Origin: Parabacteroides distasonis
Lineage (GTDB): Bacteria; Bacteroidota; Bacteroidia; Bacteroidales; Tannerellaceae
Direction: 5' to 3'
Assembly (NCBI GenBank): GCA_021531385.1
Contig: JAFBIR010000002.1
Coordinates: forward strand, 1-64,000
Length of the DNA stretch: 64,000 nucleotides
The notes under the pieces are model-generated. The model made no database searches. It saw nothing but the letters and a program-made list of their open reading frames with translations, and was not told the origin of the DNA. A program made the position numbers and the translations under genes. Positions 6,424 through 14,629 of the stretch are shown here, one piece after another (position 1 is the stretch's first letter; each line of letters begins with the position of its first letter).

Positions 6424-8085
6424 ATGATGAATAAAATTGCTTGTACCCTCCCCTTGGAGTTGCGTTGGCTTTCGCTGATCCGCCAGTGGGTCAGCGGTTA
6501 TGCCAGGGCCGTGAAGTTCACCCCGGCCTTGGAGGAGCTGCTGCTGCACTCCGTGGAGGAGGCTTGCGGGGAACTGCTGCGTCGAGCTGAGGAGCTGCGA
6601 ATCGACGGCAATTTCCGATTGGAATTGGGCTACACCGGGGAGGCCTTAGAGATCGCCCTGGCCTACAACCGAAAGATTCCCTTGAACCCGCTGAAGGATG
6701 CCCCCTACGAGGTGCCCGACAGGGAGGCCGACTTGGATGAGATCCAGATCGACGCCTTGTGGCTCTTCCTGATCAAACGCTACATGGACCGGGTCTATTT
6801 CCAGATCGACGGTTCCGACCATGTGCTGCGGATGCAGAAGTTCACCCGAGCGGAGGGTGCGGAGAAACGGGTTTGGGTGATGGGGCTCACACCCCGTCTC
6901 AAGCCGGAGCTAAACCTCAACCTGCGTCGATCAGCTGAGGGAGCTATCTTGGGGGGATTCATCCAAGACTTCGAGACAAGTGCCCTGCTGAAGGTGGGCC
7001 CCGCCGAGGCCTATGCCTTGAGCCAGATGAATGGCCAACGCACCTGCTATGAGATCTACCTGCAAGCAGTGGAGGAGGGGCTCTTGCTCTCGCCCGTGCA
7101 GTTGACCGCCCTCTACGAGGCATTGGAGCAGAAACAGATGTTGGCGCTGCCCGATGCGCCCAAGCCCTCTCGCTGGCGCTGGCTGACCAACATCCACAAC
7201 CTGAGCTTCTCCATTCCGCATGCCGATGCCGTGGTGACGGCGGTTCACCGGGTGGCGAAGCCGCTCTTCAGTCGTGTGGGGATTTGGTTGATGCTGCTCA
7301 TTGGCTTGTCTGGTCTCTATCCCTTGATGCACAGCAAAGCGCATTTTCTCGACTTGATGACCCAAGCGCAGGAGATCTTGCTCCACGACTGGTGGGTGAT
7401 CCTCCCGATCTATGGAATCTCACTGCTCACGGTAGCCCTGCATGAGCTGGGGCACGGGGTCTGCTGCAAGCACTATGGCGGGACGGTGCCAAGGTTGGGT
7501 ATCACCTACTACCTCTCCGGTTTCATCTTCTTCTGCGACGTGTCGGCCTCCTACAACTTCCCGGAGAAGTGGCCCCGTATCGCGGTCTCGTTGGCCGGCC
7601 CCTTCGTTACCTTCGTCACCTGGAGTCTCTCCTGCTGGTGTTTCTATTGGTGCGAGGATCCGCTCTGGCAATTCATTTGGAACATGGTGCTCTTCTCCGA
7701 GACCATCGGATTGATCATGAACTTCAACCCCTTCCTGCGGATGGATGCCTACTACATGCTGATGGATTGGACCGGTATCGCCAACCTACGGGACAAAGCC
7801 ACCCAGTATGTGACCGCCCTTTTCACAGGCAAACGGGAGAAGTATGTTGACTATCCCGCTTCTCTACAACGTTGGCTACTGGGTTACGGATTAGTGGGTG
7901 GCGCCATGACGGTCTTGATGTTCGTCTATCCCTTCGTGGTGTTCTTGCCCCGCCTGTTGCAGGGTAGTGAGGGTTGGCTGCGCATCGGTTGGACACTCTT
8001 CGTCTTGCTGTTAGCCGTAGGTAACCTTTGTAACTTCGCCTATCAGAAGTTTCGGGCTATGCGCCACCAGATCCATAAGTTGTGA
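6424..8085 (+). CDS. M50/S2P-type membrane metalloprotease with PqqD-like and ATPase-like N-terminal regions
   Basis: 553 aa. About 1-110 resembles an RsbW/anti-sigma-type histidine-kinase-like ATPase fold (LRWLSLIRQWVSGYARAV, HSVEEACGELL), though its nucleotide-binding residues are not clearly intact. About 180-240 (GFIQDFETSALLKVGP, NGQRTCYEIYLQ) is PqqD-like and could bind the precursor leaders. From about 280 there are several membrane segments with the zinc motif HELGH (near 341) and the second M50 motif NPFLRMDAYY (near 438). Such proteins occur beside RiPP and TOMM clusters. The likely role is leader removal at the membrane, or export coupled to it; no ABC exporter is present. Start 6424 or 6427 (tandem ATGs). 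The gene ends just before a bidirectional hairpin at 8090-8131. Confidence 0.85.
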   Translation: MMNKIACTLPLELRWLSLIRQWVSGYARAVKFTPALEELLLHSVEEACGELLRRAEELRIDGNFRLELGYTGEALEIALAYNRKIPLNPLKDAPYEVPDREADLDEIQIDALWLFLIKRYMDRVYFQIDGSDHVLRMQKFTRAEGAEKRVWVMGLTPRLKPELNLNLRRSAEGAILGGFIQDFETSALLKVGPAEAYALSQMNGQRTCYEIYLQAVEEGLLLSPVQLTALYEALEQKQMLALPDAPKPSRWRWLTNIHNLSFSIPHADAVVTAVHRVAKPLFSRVGIWLMLLIGLSGLYPLMHSKAHFLDLMTQAQEILLHDWWVILPIYGISLLTVALHELGHGVCCKHYGGTVPRLGITYYLSGFIFFCDVSASYNFPEKWPRIAVSLAGPFVTFVTWSLSCWCFYWCEDPLWQFIWNMVLFSETIGLIMNFNPFLRMDAYYMLMDWTGIANLRDKATQYVTALFTGKREKYVDYPASLQRWLLGYGLVGGAMTVLMFVYPFVVFLPRLLQGSEGWLRIGWTLFVLLLAVGNLCNFAYQKFRAMRHQIHKL

Positions 8086-8089
8086 GTCT

Positions 8090-8131
8090 CTCTATCTTGG
8101 AGCATCACCACTCGTGCTGCTCCAGATAGAG
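8090..8131. terminator. Bidirectional hairpin between convergent genes
   Basis: CTCTATCTTGGAGCA (8090-8104) pairs with TGCTCCAGATAGAG (8118-8131), giving a 14-bp stem with one bulged T. It separates the RiPP operon (+) from the CAT-like gene (-). Its right arm encodes the LYLE residues near the C-terminus of the CAT-like protein, so the terminator partly lies in coding sequence. Confidence 0.6.
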
Positions 8132-8740
8132 TCCGGCCTGCTGCCAATCATCCCCATCTAACAGACTGTGATTAAACTGAATAGAGAGGGTGAGCTTCCA
8201 TCTACCCTTCCAGTCCTCTTCGGGTTTGCTCGCATAGAGGTAAGGGATGCCCGTCAGCCCTTCCGGGCTGATAAAGTTCATGTCGAACCCTAAAAGACGA
8301 ACCTGCGGGAGAATGTTCAGGACAAAACAGTTTGGAGGAGTGGGTGTTTCACGTTCCTCCACGGGGAGTGCCTCCATGCGTCGCTTCTCTGCTTTGTAGG
8401 CCGCTCTCAACTCCGTTAGGGAGCCTGCCAAGGGAAGGAGCATAAAATAGTAGCGACGCGCTTTGTCCAAGGTGGCCAAGCGCACTTTAATATGGTCGAA
8501 AAGGATCACCTGATCCAGTACCACCCGGTGACGGAAAGCCTCGAAATGGTTGATGGTCTGTCCGATCGCATGGATGAACATCAGCCAGAAGCTGGTACGC
8601 TCCCGTCTTGCCGCCTCGTAAATACGGGTCACATCCACCTGGACCGAGCAGGAGATGATAGGATACTTTCCCAACTTTTGATACTGCTCAAACATCTTGC
8701 CCTTGTTCCATTGGGCTACATCTACGATCTTTACATGCAT
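8105..8740 (-). CDS. Chloramphenicol acetyltransferase-like acyltransferase
   Basis: 211 aa, the normal CAT length. It has the trimeric CAT-fold signature, with the catalytic motif HSLLDG (His191, Asp195) near the C-terminus, FWLMFIHAIGQTIN near the start and NILPQV in mid-protein. It should transfer an acyl group from acyl-CoA to a hydroxyl or amine substrate. Chromosomal Bacteroidales CAT homologues are not necessarily chloramphenicol resistance genes. It lies 37 nt downstream of the MATE exporter on the same strand with no promoter in the gap, so the two are probably co-transcribed: modify and export, possibly connected with the neighbouring RiPP locus. Confidence 0.85.
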   Translation of the reverse strand: MHVKIVDVAQWNKGKMFEQYQKLGKYPIISCSVQVDVTRIYEAARRERTSFWLMFIHAIGQTINHFEAFRHRVVLDQVILFDHIKVRLATLDKARRYYFMLLPLAGSLTELRAAYKAEKRRMEALPVEERETPTPPNCFVLNILPQVRLLGFDMNFISPEGLTGIPYLYASKPEEDWKGRWKLTLSIQFNHSLLDGDDWQQAGLYLEQHEW

Positions 8741-8777
8741 ATATTCTTTGGTTTAATGGGTTTTACAACTAAACGTG

Positions 8778-10100
8778 TCAGATACGCTTATTCTGCCATT
8801 TGGCTCGTCGCAGGTAGAAGACGCTGAGGGAGAGAAGCCCGACATAGTAGATGATCTCCGCACCGAAACAGACCGCCACGGGATAGCGCATGATCCTGCC
8901 CGACCAATAGATGAAGAGAGCGTAAAAGAACAAGGTGGTCATTTCGATCACCAAAGAGGCTTGGGTGTTGCCCGTGCCGGTTACGCCATTGAAGACCACA
9001 AAAGCAAACGAGGAGAGCACCAAGGCGGACGCTATGACATAGACAGAAGGAATTGATTCCGCGATCAATGCCGCATCGTTGGTATAGACAGAAAGAATCC
9101 CCGTCGGGAACAGCACCACACAGAGCAAGACAACTGTCATGATCGAGACGGACCATAAGGCTACGCGCCGAATCACGGCGATCACCTGATCGGTGTGCCC
9201 CTCCCCGATCGTGTTGCTAACCAACGTATTGGCAGTCATGGAGAGGGAGTTGATGGGAATCAACAGAATCATGTAGAGGCTACGCACGATATTGGCGATG
9301 GCCAACGCCCGCACACCGAGATGCTCCACCACGACAAAGAGCATGAAGTAGGTGGTCAGGGAGATGAAGTATTGCAACATCGTGAAGACCGAGATGGAGA
9401 GGATCTGCCACAACGTGTCGAGACGGAACCGACCGAAACGGTTGAGTCCATATTTCCGATAATCAACTCGCATAAACGTATAGACCACAAAGAAGAGCAC
9501 GGAGATCGCCTCCGCCATGACCGATGCGATCGCTGCCCCTTGGATGCCTAAACGAGGAAAGCCGAAATGGCCGAAGATCAACGCATAATCTAAGAAGACG
9601 TTCGTAACGGCCATCACCAGGGCGTTCAGCGTCAATACCTTGGTGCGAGTGATGCCGATATAGAGCGCCCGGAACATCACGGAAAGGCCGATAAAGAAAA
9701 AGCCCCAGATGCGATAGGTCAAGAAATCCTGCGTGGCCTGCCACACCTCGTCCGACGAGATCAAAAGCCGCATAATGTCACCTGAGAACGAGCGGGAAAA
9801 GAGGATGAACAGCAGGGCCAATCCCAACATGAAGAGCGATCCTTGAATCACCAAAGGACCGATGTTGTGATAGCGTTGCTCGCCATTACGACGGGCGATC
9901 AAGATCTGCGCACCCGTGCTGAATCCAAAAGCAATCGTGAAGATACATATATAATAAAGGCCTCCCATGCCTGCTGCGCCTAAAGCCACCTCGCCGACTC
10001 GTCCCAAGAAGGCTGTATCTGTCACATTAATAATATTTTGTGCTAAAAGACCTAAAAAGATGGGATAGGTAATCTGCCAAATACGTCTGTCTAAACTCAT
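8778..10100 (-). CDS. MATE-family multidrug/toxin efflux protein
   Basis: 440 aa, about 12 membrane helices, opening RRIWQITYPIFLGLLAQN with the early MATE motif around TDTAFLGRVGE. MATE proteins export small organic molecules by Na+ or H+ antiport. The start ATG at 10100 is preceded by a good divergent promoter (10129-10159). It is followed by the CAT-like gene. Because the RiPP operon lacks a recognisable exporter, this is a candidate for product export or self-protection, but nothing beyond proximity supports that. Confidence 0.9.
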   Translation of the reverse strand: MSLDRRIWQITYPIFLGLLAQNIINVTDTAFLGRVGEVALGAAGMGGLYYICIFTIAFGFSTGAQILIARRNGEQRYHNIGPLVIQGSLFMLGLALLFILFSRSFSGDIMRLLISSDEVWQATQDFLTYRIWGFFFIGLSVMFRALYIGITRTKVLTLNALVMAVTNVFLDYALIFGHFGFPRLGIQGAAIASVMAEAISVLFFVVYTFMRVDYRKYGLNRFGRFRLDTLWQILSISVFTMLQYFISLTTYFMLFVVVEHLGVRALAIANIVRSLYMILLIPINSLSMTANTLVSNTIGEGHTDQVIAVIRRVALWSVSIMTVVLLCVVLFPTGILSVYTNDAALIAESIPSVYVIASALVLSSFAFVVFNGVTGTGNTQASLVIEMTTLFFYALFIYWSGRIMRYPVAVCFGAEIIYYVGLLSLSVFYLRRAKWQNKRI

Positions 10101-10128
10101 ATAATCTGCTTTTTCGATGACGAAGGTA

Positions 10129-10159
10129 CAAAGTTATTCGTAATTAGCAATGAATTCAA
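10129..10159 (-). promoter_or_regulatory. Promoter for the MATE/CAT operon
   Basis: Read on the minus strand: TTG (10159-10157), a 20-nt spacer, then TAACTTTG (10136-10129). This matches the Bacteroidetes sigma-ABfr pattern TTTG/TTG, N19-21, TAnnTTTG. The 5' UTR would be about 20-25 nt. Confidence 0.7.
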
Positions 10160-10169
10160 TCTTTTTGGT

Positions 10170-10177
10170 TACTTTTG
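10170..10177 (+). promoter_or_regulatory. -7 element for the DUF3078 gene
   Basis: TACTTTTG matches TAnnTTTG about 46 nt before the ATG at 10224. No clear -33 TTG lies at the usual distance. It is divergent from, and close to, the MATE promoter. Confidence 0.5.
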
Positions 10178-10223
10178 CGGCTTGACGACTAAAATGTAAC
10201 GAAGGATTAGATAGGAAATAGGT

Positions 10224-11777
10224 ATGAGAAAGATTGTAATCTATACATGGATAGGATTATCAACCGCGCTCTGTCAAGCTTTCGCGCAGAGCAACCAACT
10301 GATTCAACCACAAATTATCCAACAAACCATACAGGCTACCACGCCTCCAGACAGCACTGAGGAGGATCTTGAATTTGATGAAGGAGACTTGAAGAGCATC
10401 GTCACGCTTCGTCAACAGTTCGACAGACAGAACAATGGATATGCCACTCAAAAGACTCCCAATGAGAATCTGTTGCGCTTTTTAAAGAAAGATGAGCTGG
10501 AACTCTCCGATGAGGTGCTCTATTGGGCACATTGGGTACGCGATGCATCCACCCTGTTCGACGCACGCATGACCTTCCGCGACACGGTCATTGTCAACCC
10601 GCTGTTTATGCCAATCGTCTTCAAAGGGAATTACCTGCCAAAGGATCAAGACTTGGTGTTTTATGACACCCATCTCTACCGTGCGCAAGCTACCCCCTAC
10701 GACAACCTTTTCCCCACCGATAGCGTGTTCAAGGATGAGTTGCGCCTGCAAGCGATCGAGGAAAGCGCCCATCGCTATGTGGAGACCAACTACCCCACCT
10801 ATTTCCGCTATTCCCAAAAGGACCTGCCGACAGAGCTTGTCCAGTCGCACATCATCCATAAAGATATTCACGAGGATACCCCCATCCAGGTCAATAATGA
10901 GGCCAACTTCGAGGAGGTAGATGCTCCACAGAAGTTCATCCCGGAGCGTCGCTACTGGACCTCACACTTCGAGAGCAGCGTACAGTTCGCCCAGAATTAC
11001 ATCTCTTCCAACTGGCACAAGGGTGGAACCAGCACGTTGAACTTAACGAACCGGCAATATTTTGTCTATAACTACGCCAAGGACAAAACGCAATTGACCA
11101 ACGAGTTGGAATGGAAAACCAATGCTTACACCGCACCGAAAGACACGTTGCGCAACTACAAGATTGGCGACGACGTGTTGCGTCTGCATAGCAACTTTGG
11201 TTACAAGGCATACAACAAATGGTTCTATTCGTTCGACTTTACGTTCCAGACCCAGTTGTTCAGCAATTTCGCCGAGAACACCAACAATCGAATCGCCGCC
11301 CTGCTCGCGCCATTCAGCGTCAACATCGGTATCGGTATGAAATATGACCTGGCCAAGAGTTTCAAGAGCAATAAGCACAAGAAGCTCTCATTGGCCTTGA
11401 ACGTGGCTCCGATCTCTTATACCTATATGTATAGTATCCGAGATGACATCAACTTCGGAAAACATGGTTTCGAGAAAGATGAGGCGACTGGCGAATATAA
11501 ACGCAATTACAGCAAGTTCGGTTCGACCATCAACGCCACCTTCAACTTCCAGTTCAACCGCAATGTCAGCTGGTATTCTCGTTTCTACTACTTTACCAGT
11601 TACGAGCGTATCTTGGGAGAGTTCGAGAACCGTCTGAATTTGGCGATTAGCCGTTTCTTCTCGACCACCATCTCGCTGAACCTGCGTTACGATGATGCCG
11701 CACAGAAATCAGACGATCTAAAGAGCTATCTGCAAATTAATGAGCTCCTCAGTTTTGGCTTCAATTACAAATGGTAA
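10224..11777 (+). CDS. DUF3078-like outer-membrane beta-barrel protein
   Basis: 517 aa with a signal peptide (MRKIVIYTWIGLSTALCQAFAQ). A soluble N-terminal part is followed from about 240 by alternating aromatic strands (SSVQFAQNYISSNWHKGG, TLNLTNRQYFVYNYA) and a C-terminal SFGFNYKW that looks like a final barrel strand. This pattern fits the Bacteroidetes DUF3078 family. Function is unknown. It is transcribed divergently from the MATE operon and stands alone before the rnf operon. Confidence 0.75.
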   Translation: MRKIVIYTWIGLSTALCQAFAQSNQLIQPQIIQQTIQATTPPDSTEEDLEFDEGDLKSIVTLRQQFDRQNNGYATQKTPNENLLRFLKKDELELSDEVLYWAHWVRDASTLFDARMTFRDTVIVNPLFMPIVFKGNYLPKDQDLVFYDTHLYRAQATPYDNLFPTDSVFKDELRLQAIEESAHRYVETNYPTYFRYSQKDLPTELVQSHIIHKDIHEDTPIQVNNEANFEEVDAPQKFIPERRYWTSHFESSVQFAQNYISSNWHKGGTSTLNLTNRQYFVYNYAKDKTQLTNELEWKTNAYTAPKDTLRNYKIGDDVLRLHSNFGYKAYNKWFYSFDFTFQTQLFSNFAENTNNRIAALLAPFSVNIGIGMKYDLAKSFKSNKHKKLSLALNVAPISYTYMYSIRDDINFGKHGFEKDEATGEYKRNYSKFGSTINATFNFQFNRNVSWYSRFYYFTSYERILGEFENRLNLAISRFFSTTISLNLRYDDAAQKSDDLKSYLQINELLSFGFNYKW

Positions 11778-11840
11778 GCAGAGGGAGCAGGAGATCCGTA
11801 AAAAACTCGATAAATCAGCGGTTGGTAAATAAATAATCGT

Positions 11841-11848
11841 TATTTTTG
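11841..11848 (+). promoter_or_regulatory. -7 element for the rseC-rnf operon
   Basis: TATTTTTG fits TAnnTTTG, with a TTGG at 11822-11825 as a possible -33 at a slightly short distance. Transcription would start near 11855, leaving about 33 nt before the ATG at 11888. This also argues against the upstream TTG start at 11846. Confidence 0.55.
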
Positions 11849-11887
11849 TCCCGATTTTGCAAAGTCGAGTTGACAAACGGAGTAACC

Positions 11888-12307
11888 ATGAGCGGAACTA
11901 TCCATCACACAGGAATCGTGACACGAATTGACCCGGCGACCGTATTTGTGCGCATCACGCAACGGTCAGCCTGTTCGGGTTGTCATGCGAAAGCTATGTG
12001 TAGCGTTTCTGAGCAAAAAGAGCAAATCATCGAGATTCCGGATCGCAGTGGAGATTTCTCCGTGGGCGAGGAGGTGGAGATTTGCGGGCAAACTAATCTG
12101 GGTATGGAGGCTGTCGCCATAGCCTTTGTGGCCCCACTGATTCTGGTCGTCATAGGTGTGGCGGGTGGTATCTCCTTGGGATTAGACGAGAGCGCCAGCG
12201 GATTGATCAGCCTACTCCTGCTCGTGCCCTACTATGGGGCGCTCTACCTGTTTCGAGACCGACTGAAAAGACGATTCGTGTTCACCATAAGAAAACTAAA
12301 TTCATAA
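11888..12307 (+). CDS. SoxR-reducing system/RseC-like membrane protein
   Basis: 139 aa. The N-terminal domain carries the cysteine cluster CSGCHAKAMC typical of RseC family proteins, and two membrane helices follow (VAIAFVAPLILVVIGVAGG and ISLLLLVPYYGALYLF). It opens the rnf operon, as in most Bacteroidetes, 6 nt before rnfB. It may mediate redox signalling or support Rnf assembly. The ATG at 11888 was chosen over an in-frame TTG at 11846, which overlaps the -7 box. Confidence 0.85.
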   Translation: MSGTIHHTGIVTRIDPATVFVRITQRSACSGCHAKAMCSVSEQKEQIIEIPDRSGDFSVGEEVEICGQTNLGMEAVAIAFVAPLILVVIGVAGGISLGLDESASGLISLLLLVPYYGALYLFRDRLKRRFVFTIRKLNS

Positions 12308-12313
12308 CATATC

Positions 12314-13258
12314 ATGATTTTAATTGCCGTTATTTCATTAGGAGCAATTGGAGCGATCGGAGCCTTGTTACTCTACGCCGCTTCCAAGAAATTCGAAGTC
12401 TATGAAGATCCTCGTATCGCTCAGGTGCAAGCCGTACTTCCGGGTGCGAACTGTGGAGGTTGCGGTTATCCGGGTTGTGCGGGTTTTGCTGGAGCCTGTG
12501 TGAAGGCAGATTCGTTAGACGGGATGCTCTGTCCGGTGGGCGGTGGCCCTGTGATGGCCAAAGTCGCCACGATCTTAGGAAAAGAGGCGGGATCAGCTGA
12601 GCCCATGGTGGCTGTTGTACGTTGCAACGGTACCTGTCAGGCCCGCCCGAGAACAAACCAGTATGATGGCACGAAGAGCTGCGCCATCGCTTCCACTTTG
12701 TACGGAGGAGAAACGAACTGTACCTTTGGTTGCTTAGGCTATGGCGATTGCGTAAAGGCCTGCAACTTCGGTGCGATTCAGATTAACCCGGCGACAGGTC
12801 TGGCTGAGGTGGACGAGGAGAAGTGTACCTCTTGTGGTGCCTGCGTCAAAGCTTGTCCGAAGAGCGTCATCGAGTTACGCAAGAAAGGGCCGAAGTCTCG
12901 TCGTATCTTTGTCTCCTGTGTCAACAAAGACAAGGGTGCCGTTGCCCGCAAGGCTTGCCAGAACGCCTGCATCGGTTGTGGTAAGTGTGAGAAGGAGTGT
13001 CCGTTTGGTGCGGTGGCTGTTACCAACAACGTGGCCTACATCGACTACACGAAATGCCGTATGTGCCGTAAGTGCGTAGCGGTTTGTCCGACCGGCGCTA
13101 TCCATGAGTTGAACTTCCCGCCCCGTAAAGAGGCCGCTCCCGCTGCGCCCAAGGCTGCAGAGGTAAAGCCCGTTGCACCGGCTGCGCCGAAAGCCGCTCC
13201 TAAGGCAGAGGCCATCGTAGAGCCTAACGTAAGTATCCAATCACCTACAAAAGAATAA
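12314..13258 (+). CDS. rnfB: Rnf complex subunit RnfB (Fe-S ferredoxin-like)
   Basis: 314 aa. An N-terminal membrane anchor (residues 1-22) is followed by the four-cysteine cluster CGGCGYPGC near 50. Serial CxxCxxCxxxCP ferredoxin motifs follow (CTSCGACVKACP, CIGCGKCEKECP, CRMCRKCVAVCP). RnfB takes electrons from ferredoxin at the cytoplasmic face. The last 45 or so residues are an Ala/Pro/Lys-rich tail (EAAPAAPKAAEVKPVAPA), probably a flexible linker and common in Bacteroidales. First structural gene of the rnf operon. Confidence 0.95.
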   Translation: MILIAVISLGAIGAIGALLLYAASKKFEVYEDPRIAQVQAVLPGANCGGCGYPGCAGFAGACVKADSLDGMLCPVGGGPVMAKVATILGKEAGSAEPMVAVVRCNGTCQARPRTNQYDGTKSCAIASTLYGGETNCTFGCLGYGDCVKACNFGAIQINPATGLAEVDEEKCTSCGACVKACPKSVIELRKKGPKSRRIFVSCVNKDKGAVARKACQNACIGCGKCEKECPFGAVAVTNNVAYIDYTKCRMCRKCVAVCPTGAIHELNFPPRKEAAPAAPKAAEVKPVAPAAPKAAPKAEAIVEPNVSIQSPTKE

Positions 13259-13285
13259 ATCAATCAAAACTAAAATTCCAAATAT

Positions 13286-14617
13286 ATGCTAAGGACATTT
13301 CGAATCGGAGGTATTCATCCCCCCGAGAATAAACTGTCTGCCGGGAAAAAGATTGAGGTGCTTGCCACACCCAAACAGGTGATCATCCCGCTTGGACAAC
13401 ATATCGGAGCCCCTGCTGTAGCAGTAGTGAAGAAGGGCGATATGGTAAAAGTGGGGACACTACTGGCCAAGGCGGGCGGATTCGTCTCTGCGAATATCCA
13501 CTCCTCCGTTTCCGGCAAAGTGAACAAAATAGACAACGCACTTGACGCCAGCGGCTATCGTCGTCCGGCCATCTACATCGACGTGGAAGGCGACGAGTGG
13601 GAAGAGTCTATTGATCGCACAGATACATTGGTGAAAGAATGCAACCTCTCTTCCAAAGAGATTATCGACAAGATCGCTGCCGCAGGTATCGTAGGTTTAG
13701 GTGGTGCGACCTTCCCGACGCAAGTGAAGCTGATGCCGCCTCCTGGCAACAAGGCGGAGATCGTGATCATCAACGCCGTAGAGTGTGAGCCTTACCTGAC
13801 ATCTGACCATTCGTTGATGCTGGAGAAGGCGGAGCAGATCTTGGTGGGTGTCACTCTCTTGATGAAAGCCGTGAACGTGAATCGTGCGGTGATCGGTATC
13901 GAGAACAACAAACCCGATGCGATTGCCAAAATGCAGCAGTTGGCGGTCAACTATCCAGGCGTAGAGATCATGCCTTTGAAGGTACAATACCCGCAAGGTG
14001 GTGAGAAGCAATTGATCGACGCCGTGATTCGCCGTCAGGTGAAGAGTGGCGCACTGCCGATCTCTGCCGGAGCTGTGGTTCAGAACGTCGGAACCGCCTA
14101 CGCAGTGTATGAGGCCGTGCAGAAGAACAAACCTTTGTTTGAGCGTGTCGTTACGGTAACGGGTAAGGCATTGGCCAATCCGTCGAACTTCTTGGTACGT
14201 ATGGGTACGCCGATTAGTTGCCTGATTGATGCCGCAGGTGGTCTGCCGGAAAACACGGGTAAGATCATTGGTGGTGGTCCGATGATGGGTAAGGCTCTGA
14301 TCAGTGCGGAGGTACCGGTTTGCAAAGGTAGCTCAGGTGTCCTGTTATTGACCAAAGAGGAGTCTGTACGCAAACCGATGCGTGACTGCATCCGTTGTGC
14401 TAAATGTGTGGGAGCCTGTCCGATGGGCTTGAACCCGACCTTCCTGATGACCTGCACGGAGTTCAAGAACTGGGAGTTGGCTGAAGAGAATCATATCACC
14501 GATTGTATCGAGTGCGGATCTTGTAGCTTTACCTGCCCCGCTAATCGTCCGTTGCTGGATCAGATTCGTATGGGTAAGGGTAAAGTCATGGGTATTATCC
14601 GAGCGAGAAAGTCATAA
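13286..14617 (+). CDS. rnfC: Rnf complex subunit RnfC (NADH/FMN-binding)
   Basis: 443 aa with no signal peptide. An N-terminal barrel-sandwich domain is followed by the NADH/FMN-binding core (IVGLGGATFPTQVKL, NAVECEPYLTSDH) and two C-terminal 4Fe-4S motifs, CIRCAKCVGACP and CIECGSCSFTCP. It exchanges electrons with NAD+. It sits 27 nt after rnfB and 12 nt before rnfD. Confidence 0.96.
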   Translation: MLRTFRIGGIHPPENKLSAGKKIEVLATPKQVIIPLGQHIGAPAVAVVKKGDMVKVGTLLAKAGGFVSANIHSSVSGKVNKIDNALDASGYRRPAIYIDVEGDEWEESIDRTDTLVKECNLSSKEIIDKIAAAGIVGLGGATFPTQVKLMPPPGNKAEIVIINAVECEPYLTSDHSLMLEKAEQILVGVTLLMKAVNVNRAVIGIENNKPDAIAKMQQLAVNYPGVEIMPLKVQYPQGGEKQLIDAVIRRQVKSGALPISAGAVVQNVGTAYAVYEAVQKNKPLFERVVTVTGKALANPSNFLVRMGTPISCLIDAAGGLPENTGKIIGGGPMMGKALISAEVPVCKGSSGVLLLTKEESVRKPMRDCIRCAKCVGACPMGLNPTFLMTCTEFKNWELAEENHITDCIECGSCSFTCPANRPLLDQIRMGKGKVMGIIRARKS

Positions 14618-14629
14618 AACAAGAGCAAC

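Noticed and set aside
8105-8740. Acquired chloramphenicol resistance gene
   Set aside because: The fold and HSLLDG motif fit CAT, but there is no mobile context, and chromosomal homologues are common with unknown substrates.
11846-11887. TTG start for the RseC-like protein
   Set aside because: It overlaps the -7 promoter element, and the added residues are not family-like; ATG 11888 fits.
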